From the NCBI RefSeq assembly GCF_900106015.1, contig NZ_LT629797.1:2666001-2730000 (forward strand): a stretch of 64,000 nt of DNA. Direction: 5' to 3'. Position numbers and translations under genes: made by a program. Origin of the DNA: Pseudomonas sihuiensis (GTDB lineage Bacteria; Pseudomonadota; Gammaproteobacteria; Pseudomonadales; Pseudomonadaceae). Within the stretch, counting starts at the first letter, position 1. Each line of letters begins with the position of its first letter. The notes beneath the pieces are model-generated. The model was not told where the DNA came from, did not search any database, and saw nothing but the letters and a program-made list of their open reading frames with translations. This document shows positions 49,920 to 59,936 of the stretch, one piece after another.

Positions 49920-51604
49920 GTCCGCTTCTGGCCCAGAGTGTGTAAAAACGCCCCCGGTAAACCCTTGCTATAATTTCCAAGAGTCTCATCGCAAGGGATG
50001 CCCATGAAACGGTTTATCCAGGGTGAACACCGAGGTCAAAGCACCTTACTTCCCGAAAGCCTCGACGACTACGTCAGCGATACCAATCCGGTTCGGGTGG
50101 TTGACGTTTTCGTCGATGAACTCGACTTGGCCAAGCTAGGTTTTGATGGCGTCATTCCAGCCGAAACCGGCAGACCTGCTTACCATCCCGCTGTCCTGCT
50201 AAAGATCTATATCTACGGCTACCTGAACCGCATCCAATCGAGTCGCCGTCTTGAGCGAGAAGCTCAGCGCAACGTTGAACTGATGTGGCTGACCGGGCGC
50301 TTGACGCCCGATTTCAAGACCATCGCCAACTTCCGAAAAGACAACAGCAAGGCCATTCGCGGCGTCTGCCGCCAGTTCGTTTTGCTCTGCCAGCAGTTGG
50401 GGTTGTTTGACGAAAACCTGGTTGCCATCGACGGCAGCAAATTCAAGGCAGTGAACAACCGTGACCGCAATTTCACCAGCGCCAAACTGAAGCGGCGCAT
50501 GGAAGAAATCGAGGCGAGCATCAGCCGTTATTTGGCTGCGCTCGATGCGGCTGATCGACAGATTCCTAGCGCCTCCGCGCCAGACATTGCCAGCCTGGAA
50601 GATAAAATCGCCAAGCTCAAATCGCAGATGAAAGAGCTTGAGGGGATCGAAACTCAGCTCAACGATTCCCCTGACAAACAGGTTTCGCTGACCGACCCGG
50701 ATGCCCGTTCGATGATGACGCGCGGCAGCGGTATCGTTGGCTACAACGTGCAGACGGCTGTCGATACGCAGCACCATTTAATAGTTGCTCATGAGGTCAC
50801 CAACAGCGGTTCAGACCGTGACCAACTCAGTTCAATGGCGAAGCAGGCTCGTGAAGCTGTCGGCGCAGAAACGCTGTCCGTGGTGGCTGACCGAGGCTAC
50901 TTCAAGGGTGAAGAAATCCTTGCCTGTCACGACGCAAACATCACGGCCTACGTGCCTAAGCCAATGACTTCAAGCGCCAAGGCTGATGGCCGATTCAACA
51001 AAGATGCCTTCGTGTATGACTCGACGAAAAACGAATACACCTGCCCGGCGGGAGAGGCACTGATCTGGCGATTCTCCAGCGTTGAGAAAGGCATGAATAT
51101 GCACTGCTACTGGAGTTCAAAGTGCCAGAGTTGCACGCTGAAAACCCAGTGCACGCCAAGCACAAATCGTCGAGTAAGGCGCTGGGAACATGAAGCTGTG
51201 CTGGAGGAAATGCAACGCCGGCTGAACCAAGCACCGGAGATGATGCGGGTTCGAAAGCGGACTGTTGAGCATCCATTCGGGACGCTCAAACAATGGATGG
51301 GGGCAACGCACTTCCTGACTCGAAAACTGAACGGGGTGAGCGCAGAAATGAGCTTGAATGTGCTCGCCTATAACTTGAAGCGGGTGATGAAAATCATCGG
51401 CACCGAAGGCTTGTTGAAGGCGATGGCGGCGTAAAAGCCCGGCTTTTACTGCCCCAAAGAGGTGCCAAAGCGCTTCATACGCGCTCTGAAGCGTTACCGG
51501 CGCTGATCCTGGTAAATAATCGGGAAGTCGCCACGCCCAGGAGCAATGGGCTGAAGCACGCACGATAAGAAAGAGTTTTTACACACTCTGTGCCGGAAGT
51601 GGAC
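49920..51604 (+). mobile_element. Second insertion sequence (IS1182 family)
   Basis: 30-bp inverted ends match at 27 positions (49920-49949 and 51575-51604), with core CAGAGTGTGTAAAAAC. One intact transposase lies inside. The core end sequence differs from the first IS, yet the outer GTCCGCTTCTGGC is shared with it. It lies 30 bases beyond the stop of the large PLD-like gene. Confidence 0.8.
50004..51434 (+). CDS. IS1182-family transposase
   Basis: This 476-residue protein has an N-terminal DUF772 domain (LDDYVSDTNPVRVVDVFVDE; GRPAYHPAVLLKIYIYGYLNRI). DDE residues fit LVAIDGSKFKA, VVADRGYFKG and the C-terminal TVEHPFGTLKQWMG. A coiled-coil insert covers about residues 165-220. It is full length and in frame. 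AAGGG lies 6 bases before ATG 50004; the ATG two codons earlier has no room for a ribosome site. Confidence 0.92.
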   Translation: MKRFIQGEHRGQSTLLPESLDDYVSDTNPVRVVDVFVDELDLAKLGFDGVIPAETGRPAYHPAVLLKIYIYGYLNRIQSSRRLEREAQRNVELMWLTGRLTPDFKTIANFRKDNSKAIRGVCRQFVLLCQQLGLFDENLVAIDGSKFKAVNNRDRNFTSAKLKRRMEEIEASISRYLAALDAADRQIPSASAPDIASLEDKIAKLKSQMKELEGIETQLNDSPDKQVSLTDPDARSMMTRGSGIVGYNVQTAVDTQHHLIVAHEVTNSGSDRDQLSSMAKQAREAVGAETLSVVADRGYFKGEEILACHDANITAYVPKPMTSSAKADGRFNKDAFVYDSTKNEYTCPAGEALIWRFSSVEKGMNMHCYWSSKCQSCTLKTQCTPSTNRRVRRWEHEAVLEEMQRRLNQAPEMMRVRKRTVEHPFGTLKQWMGATHFLTRKLNGVSAEMSLNVLAYNLKRVMKIIGTEGLLKAMAA

Positions 51605-51630
51605 GTAGTAAGAATCTGGTATCGGTCGAT

Positions 51631-51797
51631 TCTGTTGAAAAAGTCCCGTCGCGATTTTTCCCCATGAAAGAGCGTGAGCGACGTCTGGTGCGTTCATAAG
51701 ACAGAGCTGCGTTGATTTTTACGGAGCAACGCCGAAATCGAGCGTTTTTTTGCGCTGTCGTTAAGCCGCTCTCTCAGCAGCCGACTTTTTCAACAGA
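51631..51797. mobile_element. Non-autonomous IS-derived element (MITE)
   Basis: TCTGTTGAAAAAGTC (51631-51645) is perfectly inverted at 51783-51797, enclosing 137 bases without a gene. The ends match the core terminal sequence of the first IS (TCTGTTGAAAAAGT), so that transposase could mobilise it. It starts 26 bases after the second IS. Confidence 0.7.
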
Positions 51798-51886
51798 ATT
51801 AGTCAGTAGCGGTCTTTCGCTAATGACTCATTGACGTTAAGACCAGTCAATACAGGCCGAGTTTGTGATCTTTAAGAGGCTACCCG

Positions 51887-52437
51887 CTAGTATAGGTTTG
51901 CCCAAAAGGCTTCTGCGAACGGACTTAACGGGGCAATCGGCCGTGTCAGATGAATTTCCAAAGGTATATCCCAGCTCTCGTCCAGGGTCCGACTGAGCCT
52001 TAAGTCGACCACCTCTTGCTCACTGAGGCTTTTGGGTAGCCAGGCTATACCTTTATTTTCCAAGGCCATCGACATCAGCACGGCTGCCAGGTGGCTGCTG
52101 AAGAGAGGCTTTAAGTGAAGGTAGTCAGCCCTGCCCTGAAGACGGTGAGAAACAATTCGACCTAGCCCCGACTCGTCTGTGTAAGCGAGATAGGGAAGGG
52201 ATGCCGGAGACGATCCGAATTCAGCGGATGTGCCCGCAAGAGGCAACAGAATGTCTTCACCGATTTTCTTGCTGACGAACTGATCCAGGGGTAAACGGGG
52301 GGGGACCTCAGGATGGCGGTGACAGAGCAAGAATTGCACCTGACCATGAGTCAGCATCTGTTCGCATACCGCCATGCTGTCCGAATGCAGCCTGACTGCC
52401 TCGATGGGGGTACAGCGCAGAATTATCGTGGCAGCCC
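51887..52437 (-). pseudogene. LysR-family regulator, C-terminal fragment
   Basis: The frame reads as a LysR effector domain: RLHSDSMAVCEQMLTHGQVQ, FLLCHRHPEVPP, and later GIAWLPKSLSEQEV. The helix-turn-helix half is absent. Homology appears to stop near 52437, where the opposite strand becomes an integrase fragment, so the gene was cut by recombination. The segment from ATG 52375 could still be translated but would not bind DNA. Confidence 0.75.
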
Positions 52438-52442
52438 ACGGA

Positions 52443-52682
52443 GGCGCACTACAGAAGTCGAGTTTGGATACCGCCTGGCAGCGTCTGGTGCACCAGGCTC
52501 TTGAGAACGGAATAATGACTACCGAGCAGCGCTTCGGCCTTCATGACTTCAAAAGACGAGGAATTACGGACACTGCTGGCAACCGGGCAGAAAAGCAGGA
52601 AGCGAGTGGACATCGCGACGCTTCAATGCTTGATGTCTACGATCTCAGTGTACCGATTGTAGATCCTGCCGGGGATAGCTGA
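52443..52682 (+). pseudogene. Phage-type integrase, C-terminal fragment
   Basis: About 80 residues remain. They read GALQKSSLDTAWQRLV, then RFGLHDFKRRGITDTAG and EKQEASGHRDASMLDVYDLS. This is the end of a phage tyrosine recombinase, with the His-x-x-Lys-Arg box (Lys for the usual Leu-Arg), a GHR box and the nucleophile Tyr in DVYD. The catalytic core before it is missing. It ends normally and is followed by a terminator. It marks a past phage or island integration. Confidence 0.75.
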
Positions 52683-52725
52683 GCTACTGCTCTTTTAAGG
52701 CGGTAGCCTCAGCCAACGTATCCGA

Positions 52726-52749
52726 GCGCCCTACTGGGCGCCGGTTTTT
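52726..52749 (+). terminator. rho-independent terminator
   Basis: GCGCCC pairs with GGGCGC around TACT and is followed by CGGTTTTT. It lies 43 bases after the integrase-fragment stop. Confidence 0.7.
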
Positions 52750-52966
52750 GACAGGTAGGACGCATTACATCAATACGCTCCATCAAACCAAGAAGTACGG
52801 CCCCTAAAGGTCGAGCTCGTTAGGTCATATGTAGAGCCTTGTACAACAACGTTCGATCTAATCGATCGATCAGATCTACAAATTTCCGTCTTGCGTGGCG
52901 CCTGAGCTCGGTCATCCGACCAAGTCTGTACTGATGACTGAAGCAGGCACGAGTCTAGCAAGCAGC

Positions 52967-54253
52967 TCAAAGCACCACTTTCAAACACTGCCCGGCGTGA
53001 TAGAGAGAAAAACCCGTCTCGTAAAAGTAACTGCGCAACGCCGGCATCGATACTTTCTGAAACGGCTCGAAAGGCAGCGGAAGCGATTCGGAATTATCCG
53101 TAAGCAGGAAGTCTGCTAATGCCCTACCAATTATCGTTCCGGTAGTATTGCCCCGACCGTTATAGCCAGCCACAGCCACCAGGCCAGCCGCTGGCTGGAA
53201 TACGCGCATCAGGTGATCCGGCGTGAAGTCAATGCAGCCGGTCCAGTGCATCTGCCACTCCACGCGACCCAATGCAGGGAAGTAGTGCTGCTGGATGCGG
53301 TCGGCCCAGCGCCGGATAAACCAGTCAGGCTTGTTGCTCGCCTTGCCCAGGCTGCCCAGCAGCAGGCGACCTTCGGCATCACGGCGGATGCTGCTGAGTA
53401 CCGTACGGGTGTCCCAAGAGCCCTGGCCGTGCCTGAGAATATCGTCAGCCGCCGCGCCACTCAGAGGTACTGAGGCCACCTGGTAGTAGTAGCCACGGAA
53501 AAAACTACGACGCTGCTCGGTCCACTCACCTTCGGTGTAGGCACCAGTAGAGATTACCACTTGGCTGGCGCGGACTTCGCCATTCTCGGTGCGCACTAGC
53601 CAGTCACCGCCCTGCCGCTGCAGTTGGCTGACAGGCGAATGCTGGTACAACGCGCCGCCTAGGCGTTGCAAGGCCTGCGCCAGGCCGACAGTGTAGGCCA
53701 TTGGGTTAATGACGCCGGCACGGCGGTCGAGCAGCGCGCCAGTGACCTTGTCGGTACCGCAATGATCGATACAGACGGCGCCGGTAAGCAGTTCGACATC
53801 AGCTCCCCTCCTTTGCCACTGCGCCTCGCGGGCACGCAGGTCGTCAAGACCGGCGTCGTTGTGGGCCATGTGCAGGCTACCTTGGTTACGTGCCTGACAG
53901 TCGATGCCGTAGCGGCGGATCTGCGCGAAAACCTCGGCCGGCGCCTGGCCGAGCGCGCTATTGAGCCGCTCGCCCTGCTTCTGGCCGAGCACCGCGACGA
54001 CGTCATCAGGCTTAATCCAGGTGCCGGCGTTGACTAGACCCACATTGCGCCCTGAGCCGCCGTGGCCGACCTCATGGGCCTCCAGCAGGCACACTGTCTT
54101 GCCCTGTTCGAGCAGGCGTAGCGCGGCGCTGAGGCCGGTGATGCCACCGCCGATGACGCACACGTCGGCCTTAACCACGCCCTTCAGCGCCACGACGTCG
54201 ATGCGCACAGGCGTGGCCTTTTCCCAGAGGCACTGTTGATGAAAAACCGTCAT
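52967..54253 (-). CDS. amaA: L-pipecolate oxidase (FAD-dependent), AmaA-like
   Basis: This 428-residue DAO-family flavoprotein (MTVFHQQCLWEKATPVRIDV) has the Rossmann motif VIGGGITGLSAAL (34-46), SGRNVGLVNAGTWI and a C-terminal GYNGRGNTTGT. Length and N-terminus match AmaA of Pseudomonas putida, which oxidises L-pipecolate to Delta1-piperideine-6-carboxylate. AmaB, the next enzyme, is encoded two genes upstream on the same strand. The ATG at 54253 is preceded by AGAGG. A D-amino-acid dehydrogenase is the main alternative, but the operon argues for AmaA. Confidence 0.87.
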   Translation of the reverse strand: MTVFHQQCLWEKATPVRIDVVALKGVVKADVCVIGGGITGLSAALRLLEQGKTVCLLEAHEVGHGGSGRNVGLVNAGTWIKPDDVVAVLGQKQGERLNSALGQAPAEVFAQIRRYGIDCQARNQGSLHMAHNDAGLDDLRAREAQWQRRGADVELLTGAVCIDHCGTDKVTGALLDRRAGVINPMAYTVGLAQALQRLGGALYQHSPVSQLQRQGGDWLVRTENGEVRASQVVISTGAYTEGEWTEQRRSFFRGYYYQVASVPLSGAAADDILRHGQGSWDTRTVLSSIRRDAEGRLLLGSLGKASNKPDWFIRRWADRIQQHYFPALGRVEWQMHWTGCIDFTPDHLMRVFQPAAGLVAVAGYNGRGNTTGTIIGRALADFLLTDNSESLPLPFEPFQKVSMPALRSYFYETGFSLYHAGQCLKVVL

Positions 54254-54302
54254 GTCATATACCTCTTCAACATCCACATCAGTTAGCGCGGTAAAGAGAA
54301 AA

Positions 54303-54322
54303 TCCCCCGGCACGCCGGGGGA
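54303..54322 (-). terminator. Hairpin between nhaC-like gene and amaA
   Basis: TCCCCCGGC pairs with GCCGGGGGA around a 2-base loop and is followed by TTTTC on the minus strand. It lies 14 bases after the antiporter stop and may reduce or stop read-through into amaA. Confidence 0.6.
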
Positions 54323-54335
54323 GGGTGTGACCCGT

Positions 54336-55787
54336 TCAGCGCTGCACGGCAGCAGCCGGGTAGGCTTCGTCGATCTCAGCCTCGACGGCTGCGGGTTCGA
54401 CACGCGGCATGAACAGGCCGGTGGCGGCCCAGATCAGGCCGATCACGGGCGACAGCCAGCAGGCAAAGGCCACCGGGGCGTACAGCAGCGTCGGCACACC
54501 GAGGGACGAGGAGACGAAAGCGCCGCCCATGTTCCACGGAATCAGCGGCGAGCACAGAGTGCCGCAATCCTCGATGCTGCGCGATAGCACGGTCGGCTTG
54601 TAACCCATGGCCGCGTACTTGTCCTTGAGCAGTTGTCCTGGGAGCACCAGCGAGGTGTAAACATCGCCAACCAGGGTGCCGACACCCAGCACGCTGGCAT
54701 GGCTGCTGAGCACCAGGCCGAAGCGACCCTTGATAACCTGATCGAGTTTCTTGCGGATGGCGTCGAGGGTGCCATGGGCCTCCAGGGCGCCGACGAAGGC
54801 CAGCGCGATCAGGGTCAGGGTAATCACCCAGGTCATTGACATGATGCCGCCCTTGGACAGCAGCTTGTCCACCGACTCGATCCCGGTCTGGCTGACGAAT
54901 CCGTTCTGCAGGATGTTGGTCATCTCCTTGATGCCGACGCCCTGATAGAACACCGCCACGGCCACGGCCAGCACTACCCCGGCGAACATCACCGGCAGCG
55001 CCGGTGCCTTGCGCATGGCCAGGATGATCACCACCAGCGGCGGTAACAGGGTCAGCAGGCCGATCTTGTAGTGCTGCTCGACGCCGGCACGCATCAGTTC
55101 GATGCTGCTGGCATCCACCGCATTGTCGGCGAAGCTGGCCCCGATCCAGGCGTACAGCACCAGGGAAATCAGCATGGCCGGCACGGTGGTGGCCAGCATG
55201 CTCTTGATGTGGCTCCACAGGTCGGTGCCGCACACGGCCGGGGTCAGGTTGGTGGTTTCCGACAGCGGCGACATCTTGTCACCGAAGAAAGCGCCGGAAA
55301 CGATTGCCCCGCCAGTCAGGTAGGCCGGTACGCCGAGGCCTTCGCCGACGCCCATCAGTGCCAGGCCGACGGTGCCGACCGTGCCCCAGGAGGTACCGGT
55401 CATCAGCGAGATCAGCGAGCAGAGCAGGCAGGTCATCACCAGGAAGCTGCCGCCGGACAGGTAGCTGAAGCCGTAGTAGAGCAGCGTCGGCACGGTGCCG
55501 GAGGCGATCCACGAGCCTATCAGCATGCCGATACACATCAGGATGAAGATGGCCGGAATGCCGATCTGCACCACCTTGAACATCGACGCCTCGATGCTGA
55601 ACCAAGGTGTACCCCGGAATACCGCAAACAGTCCGCACACCAGCACACCAAAGGCAAGCGGCACATGGGGGGTGAAATCCTCGAAGACGAAGAACTGGAC
55701 CATCAGCAAGATGGCGGTAATTACGAGGGGAGCCACTGCCACAGCAAAGGACGGTGCCTCCCTGGTCACTTCTTTATGAGCGTCCAA
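54336..55787 (-). CDS. nhaC: NhaC-family Na+/H+ antiporter
   Basis: This protein of about 483 residues is highly hydrophobic with some 11-12 membrane segments. It matches the NhaC family (FFGDKMSPLSETTNLTPAVCG; GAIVSGAF; CLLCSLISLMTGTSWGTVGT). I start it at TTG 55787 (MDAHKEVTREAPS) because AGAGGAG lies 7 bases upstream; an ATG 17 codons earlier lacks a site. It lies between amaB and amaA. NhaC relatives also carry amino or organic acids, so pipecolate or lysine uptake coupled to sodium is plausible. Confidence 0.88.
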   Translation of the reverse strand: MDAHKEVTREAPSFAVAVAPLVITAILLMVQFFVFEDFTPHVPLAFGVLVCGLFAVFRGTPWFSIEASMFKVVQIGIPAIFILMCIGMLIGSWIASGTVPTLLYYGFSYLSGGSFLVMTCLLCSLISLMTGTSWGTVGTVGLALMGVGEGLGVPAYLTGGAIVSGAFFGDKMSPLSETTNLTPAVCGTDLWSHIKSMLATTVPAMLISLVLYAWIGASFADNAVDASSIELMRAGVEQHYKIGLLTLLPPLVVIILAMRKAPALPVMFAGVVLAVAVAVFYQGVGIKEMTNILQNGFVSQTGIESVDKLLSKGGIMSMTWVITLTLIALAFVGALEAHGTLDAIRKKLDQVIKGRFGLVLSSHASVLGVGTLVGDVYTSLVLPGQLLKDKYAAMGYKPTVLSRSIEDCGTLCSPLIPWNMGGAFVSSSLGVPTLLYAPVAFACWLSPVIGLIWAATGLFMPRVEPAAVEAEIDEAYPAAAVQR

Positions 55788-55998
55788 GGTAAAACTCCTC
55801 TGATTTACGGGGGCAGTAAGCAAAATGGGGTGTAGCACTCATGGCGAGCCTCTCTTGTTGTTATTGCTCTGCATTCACGGCCTTTGCTACCCATGATGCC
55901 TACGGGCAAAGACCGCCTTATAAGGGTTGACGACTACTGATTCTCCGTGTCGATGTGGGAACGCCATGCCGAACCTGGCCGACATGGCTAACGCTTGG

Positions 55999-57489
<1,491 letters not shown>

Positions 57490-57634
57490 ATTGTTCTCCT
57501 ACATCCGCTGAGCACTGGGGTTCATTGACGAGGGTCAGTATCGAACCGATTTGCGCAGGCCAACAAACGACCTTTACGCACCACATCATTCCCCAGCAGA
57601 ATGAACTCACCATTCACCTGCCCGTGAGACCAAC

Positions 57635-58546
57635 ATGCCCAAGCGCCTGCTGCCCACCATGACCGCCCTGCAGTGCTTCGAGGCCGCCGCCCGTCATATG
57701 AGCTTCACCCGCGCCGCCGAAGAGCTGTTCCTGACTCAGAGCGCGGTGAGCAAACAGGTCGCCCAACTCGAGGACATGCTCCAGCACCTGCTGTTCCATC
57801 GCGTACGTCGGCGCCTGCAGCTGACCCCGGCAGGCGAACTGTACCTGGCCGAGGTCAACAAGATCCTTACCCAGGTGGACATCTCCAGCCGCTACATCCT
57901 CTCCTACGGTGGCGAAACCGAGGTGCTGCGGGTGGCCACCCAACCGACCTTTGGCGCGCGCTGGCTGATCAGCAACCTCAAGGGCTTCTCCAAGCACCAC
58001 CCCAATATCCACCTCGATATCAGGAGCGAGCTGGAGCCTTTCGATCTGGTGCAGGCCAAGGCGGACGTAGCCTTCTTCTACGGCCAGGGTTCCTGGCCGG
58101 GGGCTACCTGCATCGAACTTTTCGGCGAGGAGGTGGTGCCAGTGTGCTCGCCGGACGTGTTGCAGGGGCGTGCGCTACGAGGCGCCACAGAGCTGGCCGA
58201 GTTCGTCCTGCTGCAGTGCACGTCGCGCCCCGAGGCCTGGCACGAATGGTTCGAGGAACAAGGCATCGACACCGAGCACAGCTATCATGGGCCGCGTTTC
58301 GACACCTTCTACATGTGCATCCGTGCTGCCCGCGCGGGATGCGGCATCGCCCTGGTGCCGCGTTTTCTGGTCGAGGACGAACTGGACGACGCCAAGCTGG
58401 TGATTCCCTGGGTTCATCACAAGCCCAGCGAAGGCTCGCATTACCTGGCCTATGCCGAGCAGTCGATCGATATTCCCAAGGTCAGAAGCTTTGTCGATTG
58501 GATACTGGACAAGGCGCATAGCCGGCAGGGGCATGCTAGTTCCTGA
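57635..58546 (+). CDS. LysR-family regulator (GcvA-like)
   Basis: This 303-residue regulator (LLPTMTALQCFEAAARHMSF; AAEELFLTQSAVSKQVAQLEDML) belongs to the GcvA-type LysR group. It is divergent from amaB with a 145-base gap and upstream of the aminotransferase, so it probably controls both arms of the aminoadipate pathway. Effector unknown; pipecolate or aminoadipate is the obvious guess. Confidence 0.9.
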   Translation: MPKRLLPTMTALQCFEAAARHMSFTRAAEELFLTQSAVSKQVAQLEDMLQHLLFHRVRRRLQLTPAGELYLAEVNKILTQVDISSRYILSYGGETEVLRVATQPTFGARWLISNLKGFSKHHPNIHLDIRSELEPFDLVQAKADVAFFYGQGSWPGATCIELFGEEVVPVCSPDVLQGRALRGATELAEFVLLQCTSRPEAWHEWFEEQGIDTEHSYHGPRFDTFYMCIRAARAGCGIALVPRFLVEDELDDAKLVIPWVHHKPSEGSHYLAYAEQSIDIPKVRSFVDWILDKAHSRQGHASS

Positions 58547-58681
58547 ATCTTTGGAATGACCCGGTAATTTTTTTTCGTTTGTGCAGCCTCGGCCTTCCTC
58601 GTTTTCATAGAAGGGAATCCCCCCTTCGACGAGGAACGCCGCAATGTCATTTCATGCCTCCGCGCTGCCCGAGGGCCGCGC

Positions 58682-59932
58682 ATGAGCACGTCGCCCATCA
58701 GTGCCTCGCTGTCCATCGTGCACCCTATAACTCTCAGTCACGGCCGCAACGCCGAGGTTTGGGATACCGAGGGCAAGCGCTACATCGATTTCGTCGGCGG
58801 CATCGGCGTACTCAACCTCGGTCACTGCCATCCAGGTGTGGTCGCCGCCATTGGCGCGCAGGCCCAGCGCTTGACCCACTCGGCCTTCAACGCAGTTCCG
58901 CACAGCGGCTACCACCAACTTATGGACGCTCTCGCCGCATTCATCCCGCTCAGCTACCCACTGGCTGGCATGCTCACCAACAGTGGCGCGGAAGCGGCGG
59001 AAAATGCACTGAAAATCGTTCGCGCCGCCACCGGACGCAGTGTGGTGATCGCCTTCGACGGCGGCTTTCATGGTCGTACCTTGGCCACGCTCAACCTTAA
59101 CGGCAAGGTCGCCCCGTACAAGCAGCGTGTTGGTGTGCTGCCCGGCCCGGTCTACCACGTGCCCTACCCCAGCGCGGATACCGGCGTCAGCACCGAACAG
59201 GGCCTGCAGGCACTGGAGCGGCTTTTCAGCGTCGAGGTCGATATCAACGAAGTCGCCTGCATCATCTTCGAGCCGGTACAGGGCGAAGGCGGTTTCCTAG
59301 CCATGGACGCCGAGTTCGCACGGCGCCTGCGTGCGCTGTGCGATGCCAACGGCATCCTTCTGATCGCCGACGAGATCCAGTCCGGCTTCGGTCGCACCGG
59401 CCAGCGCTTCGCCTTCAGTCGTCTGGGCATAGAACCGGACCTGCTGCTGCTCGGCAAGAGCATCGCTGGCGGCCTGCCGCTGGGTGCGGTGGTCGGCCGC
59501 AAGGACTTGCTCGATATCCTGCCCAAGGGCGGTCTCGGCGGCACCTACTCGGGCAACCCATTAGCCTGCGCAGCCGCGCTGGCCAGCCTGGAGGCGATGA
59601 GCGACGCCAACCTGGCGACCTGGGGCGAGGCGCAGGAGCAGGCCATCGTGCGCCGCTACAACAGCTGGCGCGAACGGGCGATCTCGCCCTGCTTGGGCCG
59701 GCTGACCGGCACCGGGGCCATGCGCGGCATCGAATTGCTTACGGCAGAGGGCAAGGCCGGCACCACGCAACTCGCTGCCCTGCTGGAGGCTGCGCGTGCC
59801 AAGGGCCTGCTGCTAATGCCCAGTGGCAAGAGCCGGCACATCGTGCGCCTGCTGGCGCCGCTGACCATCGAGCCGGCGCTATTCGAGCAGGGACTGGACA
59901 TTATCGAAGACTGCCTGGCAGGAATCCGTTAA
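58682..59932 (+). CDS. Class III aminotransferase, probably for 2-aminoadipate
   Basis: This 416-residue PLP enzyme has MLTNSGAEAAENALKIVRAA, FDGGFHGRT, LLIADEIQSGFGRTG and the Schiff-base lysine in LLLLGKSIAGGLPLGA. It resembles 4-aminobutyrate aminotransferases. In Pseudomonas a GabT-like enzyme serves as 2-aminoadipate transaminase, giving 2-oxoadipate, which fits its place between the LysR gene and the hydroxyglutarate dehydrogenase (4-base gap). Activity on GABA or 5-aminovalerate cannot be excluded. Confidence 0.85.
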   Translation: MSTSPISASLSIVHPITLSHGRNAEVWDTEGKRYIDFVGGIGVLNLGHCHPGVVAAIGAQAQRLTHSAFNAVPHSGYHQLMDALAAFIPLSYPLAGMLTNSGAEAAENALKIVRAATGRSVVIAFDGGFHGRTLATLNLNGKVAPYKQRVGVLPGPVYHVPYPSADTGVSTEQGLQALERLFSVEVDINEVACIIFEPVQGEGGFLAMDAEFARRLRALCDANGILLIADEIQSGFGRTGQRFAFSRLGIEPDLLLLGKSIAGGLPLGAVVGRKDLLDILPKGGLGGTYSGNPLACAAALASLEAMSDANLATWGEAQEQAIVRRYNSWRERAISPCLGRLTGTGAMRGIELLTAEGKAGTTQLAALLEAARAKGLLLMPSGKSRHIVRLLAPLTIEPALFEQGLDIIEDCLAGIR

Positions 59933-59936
59933 CCCC

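Noticed and set aside
44678..51797. Repeated IS-end sequences as a possible CRISPR array
   Set aside because: Spacing is irregular and kilobases apart, copies are inverted, and no cas genes are present.
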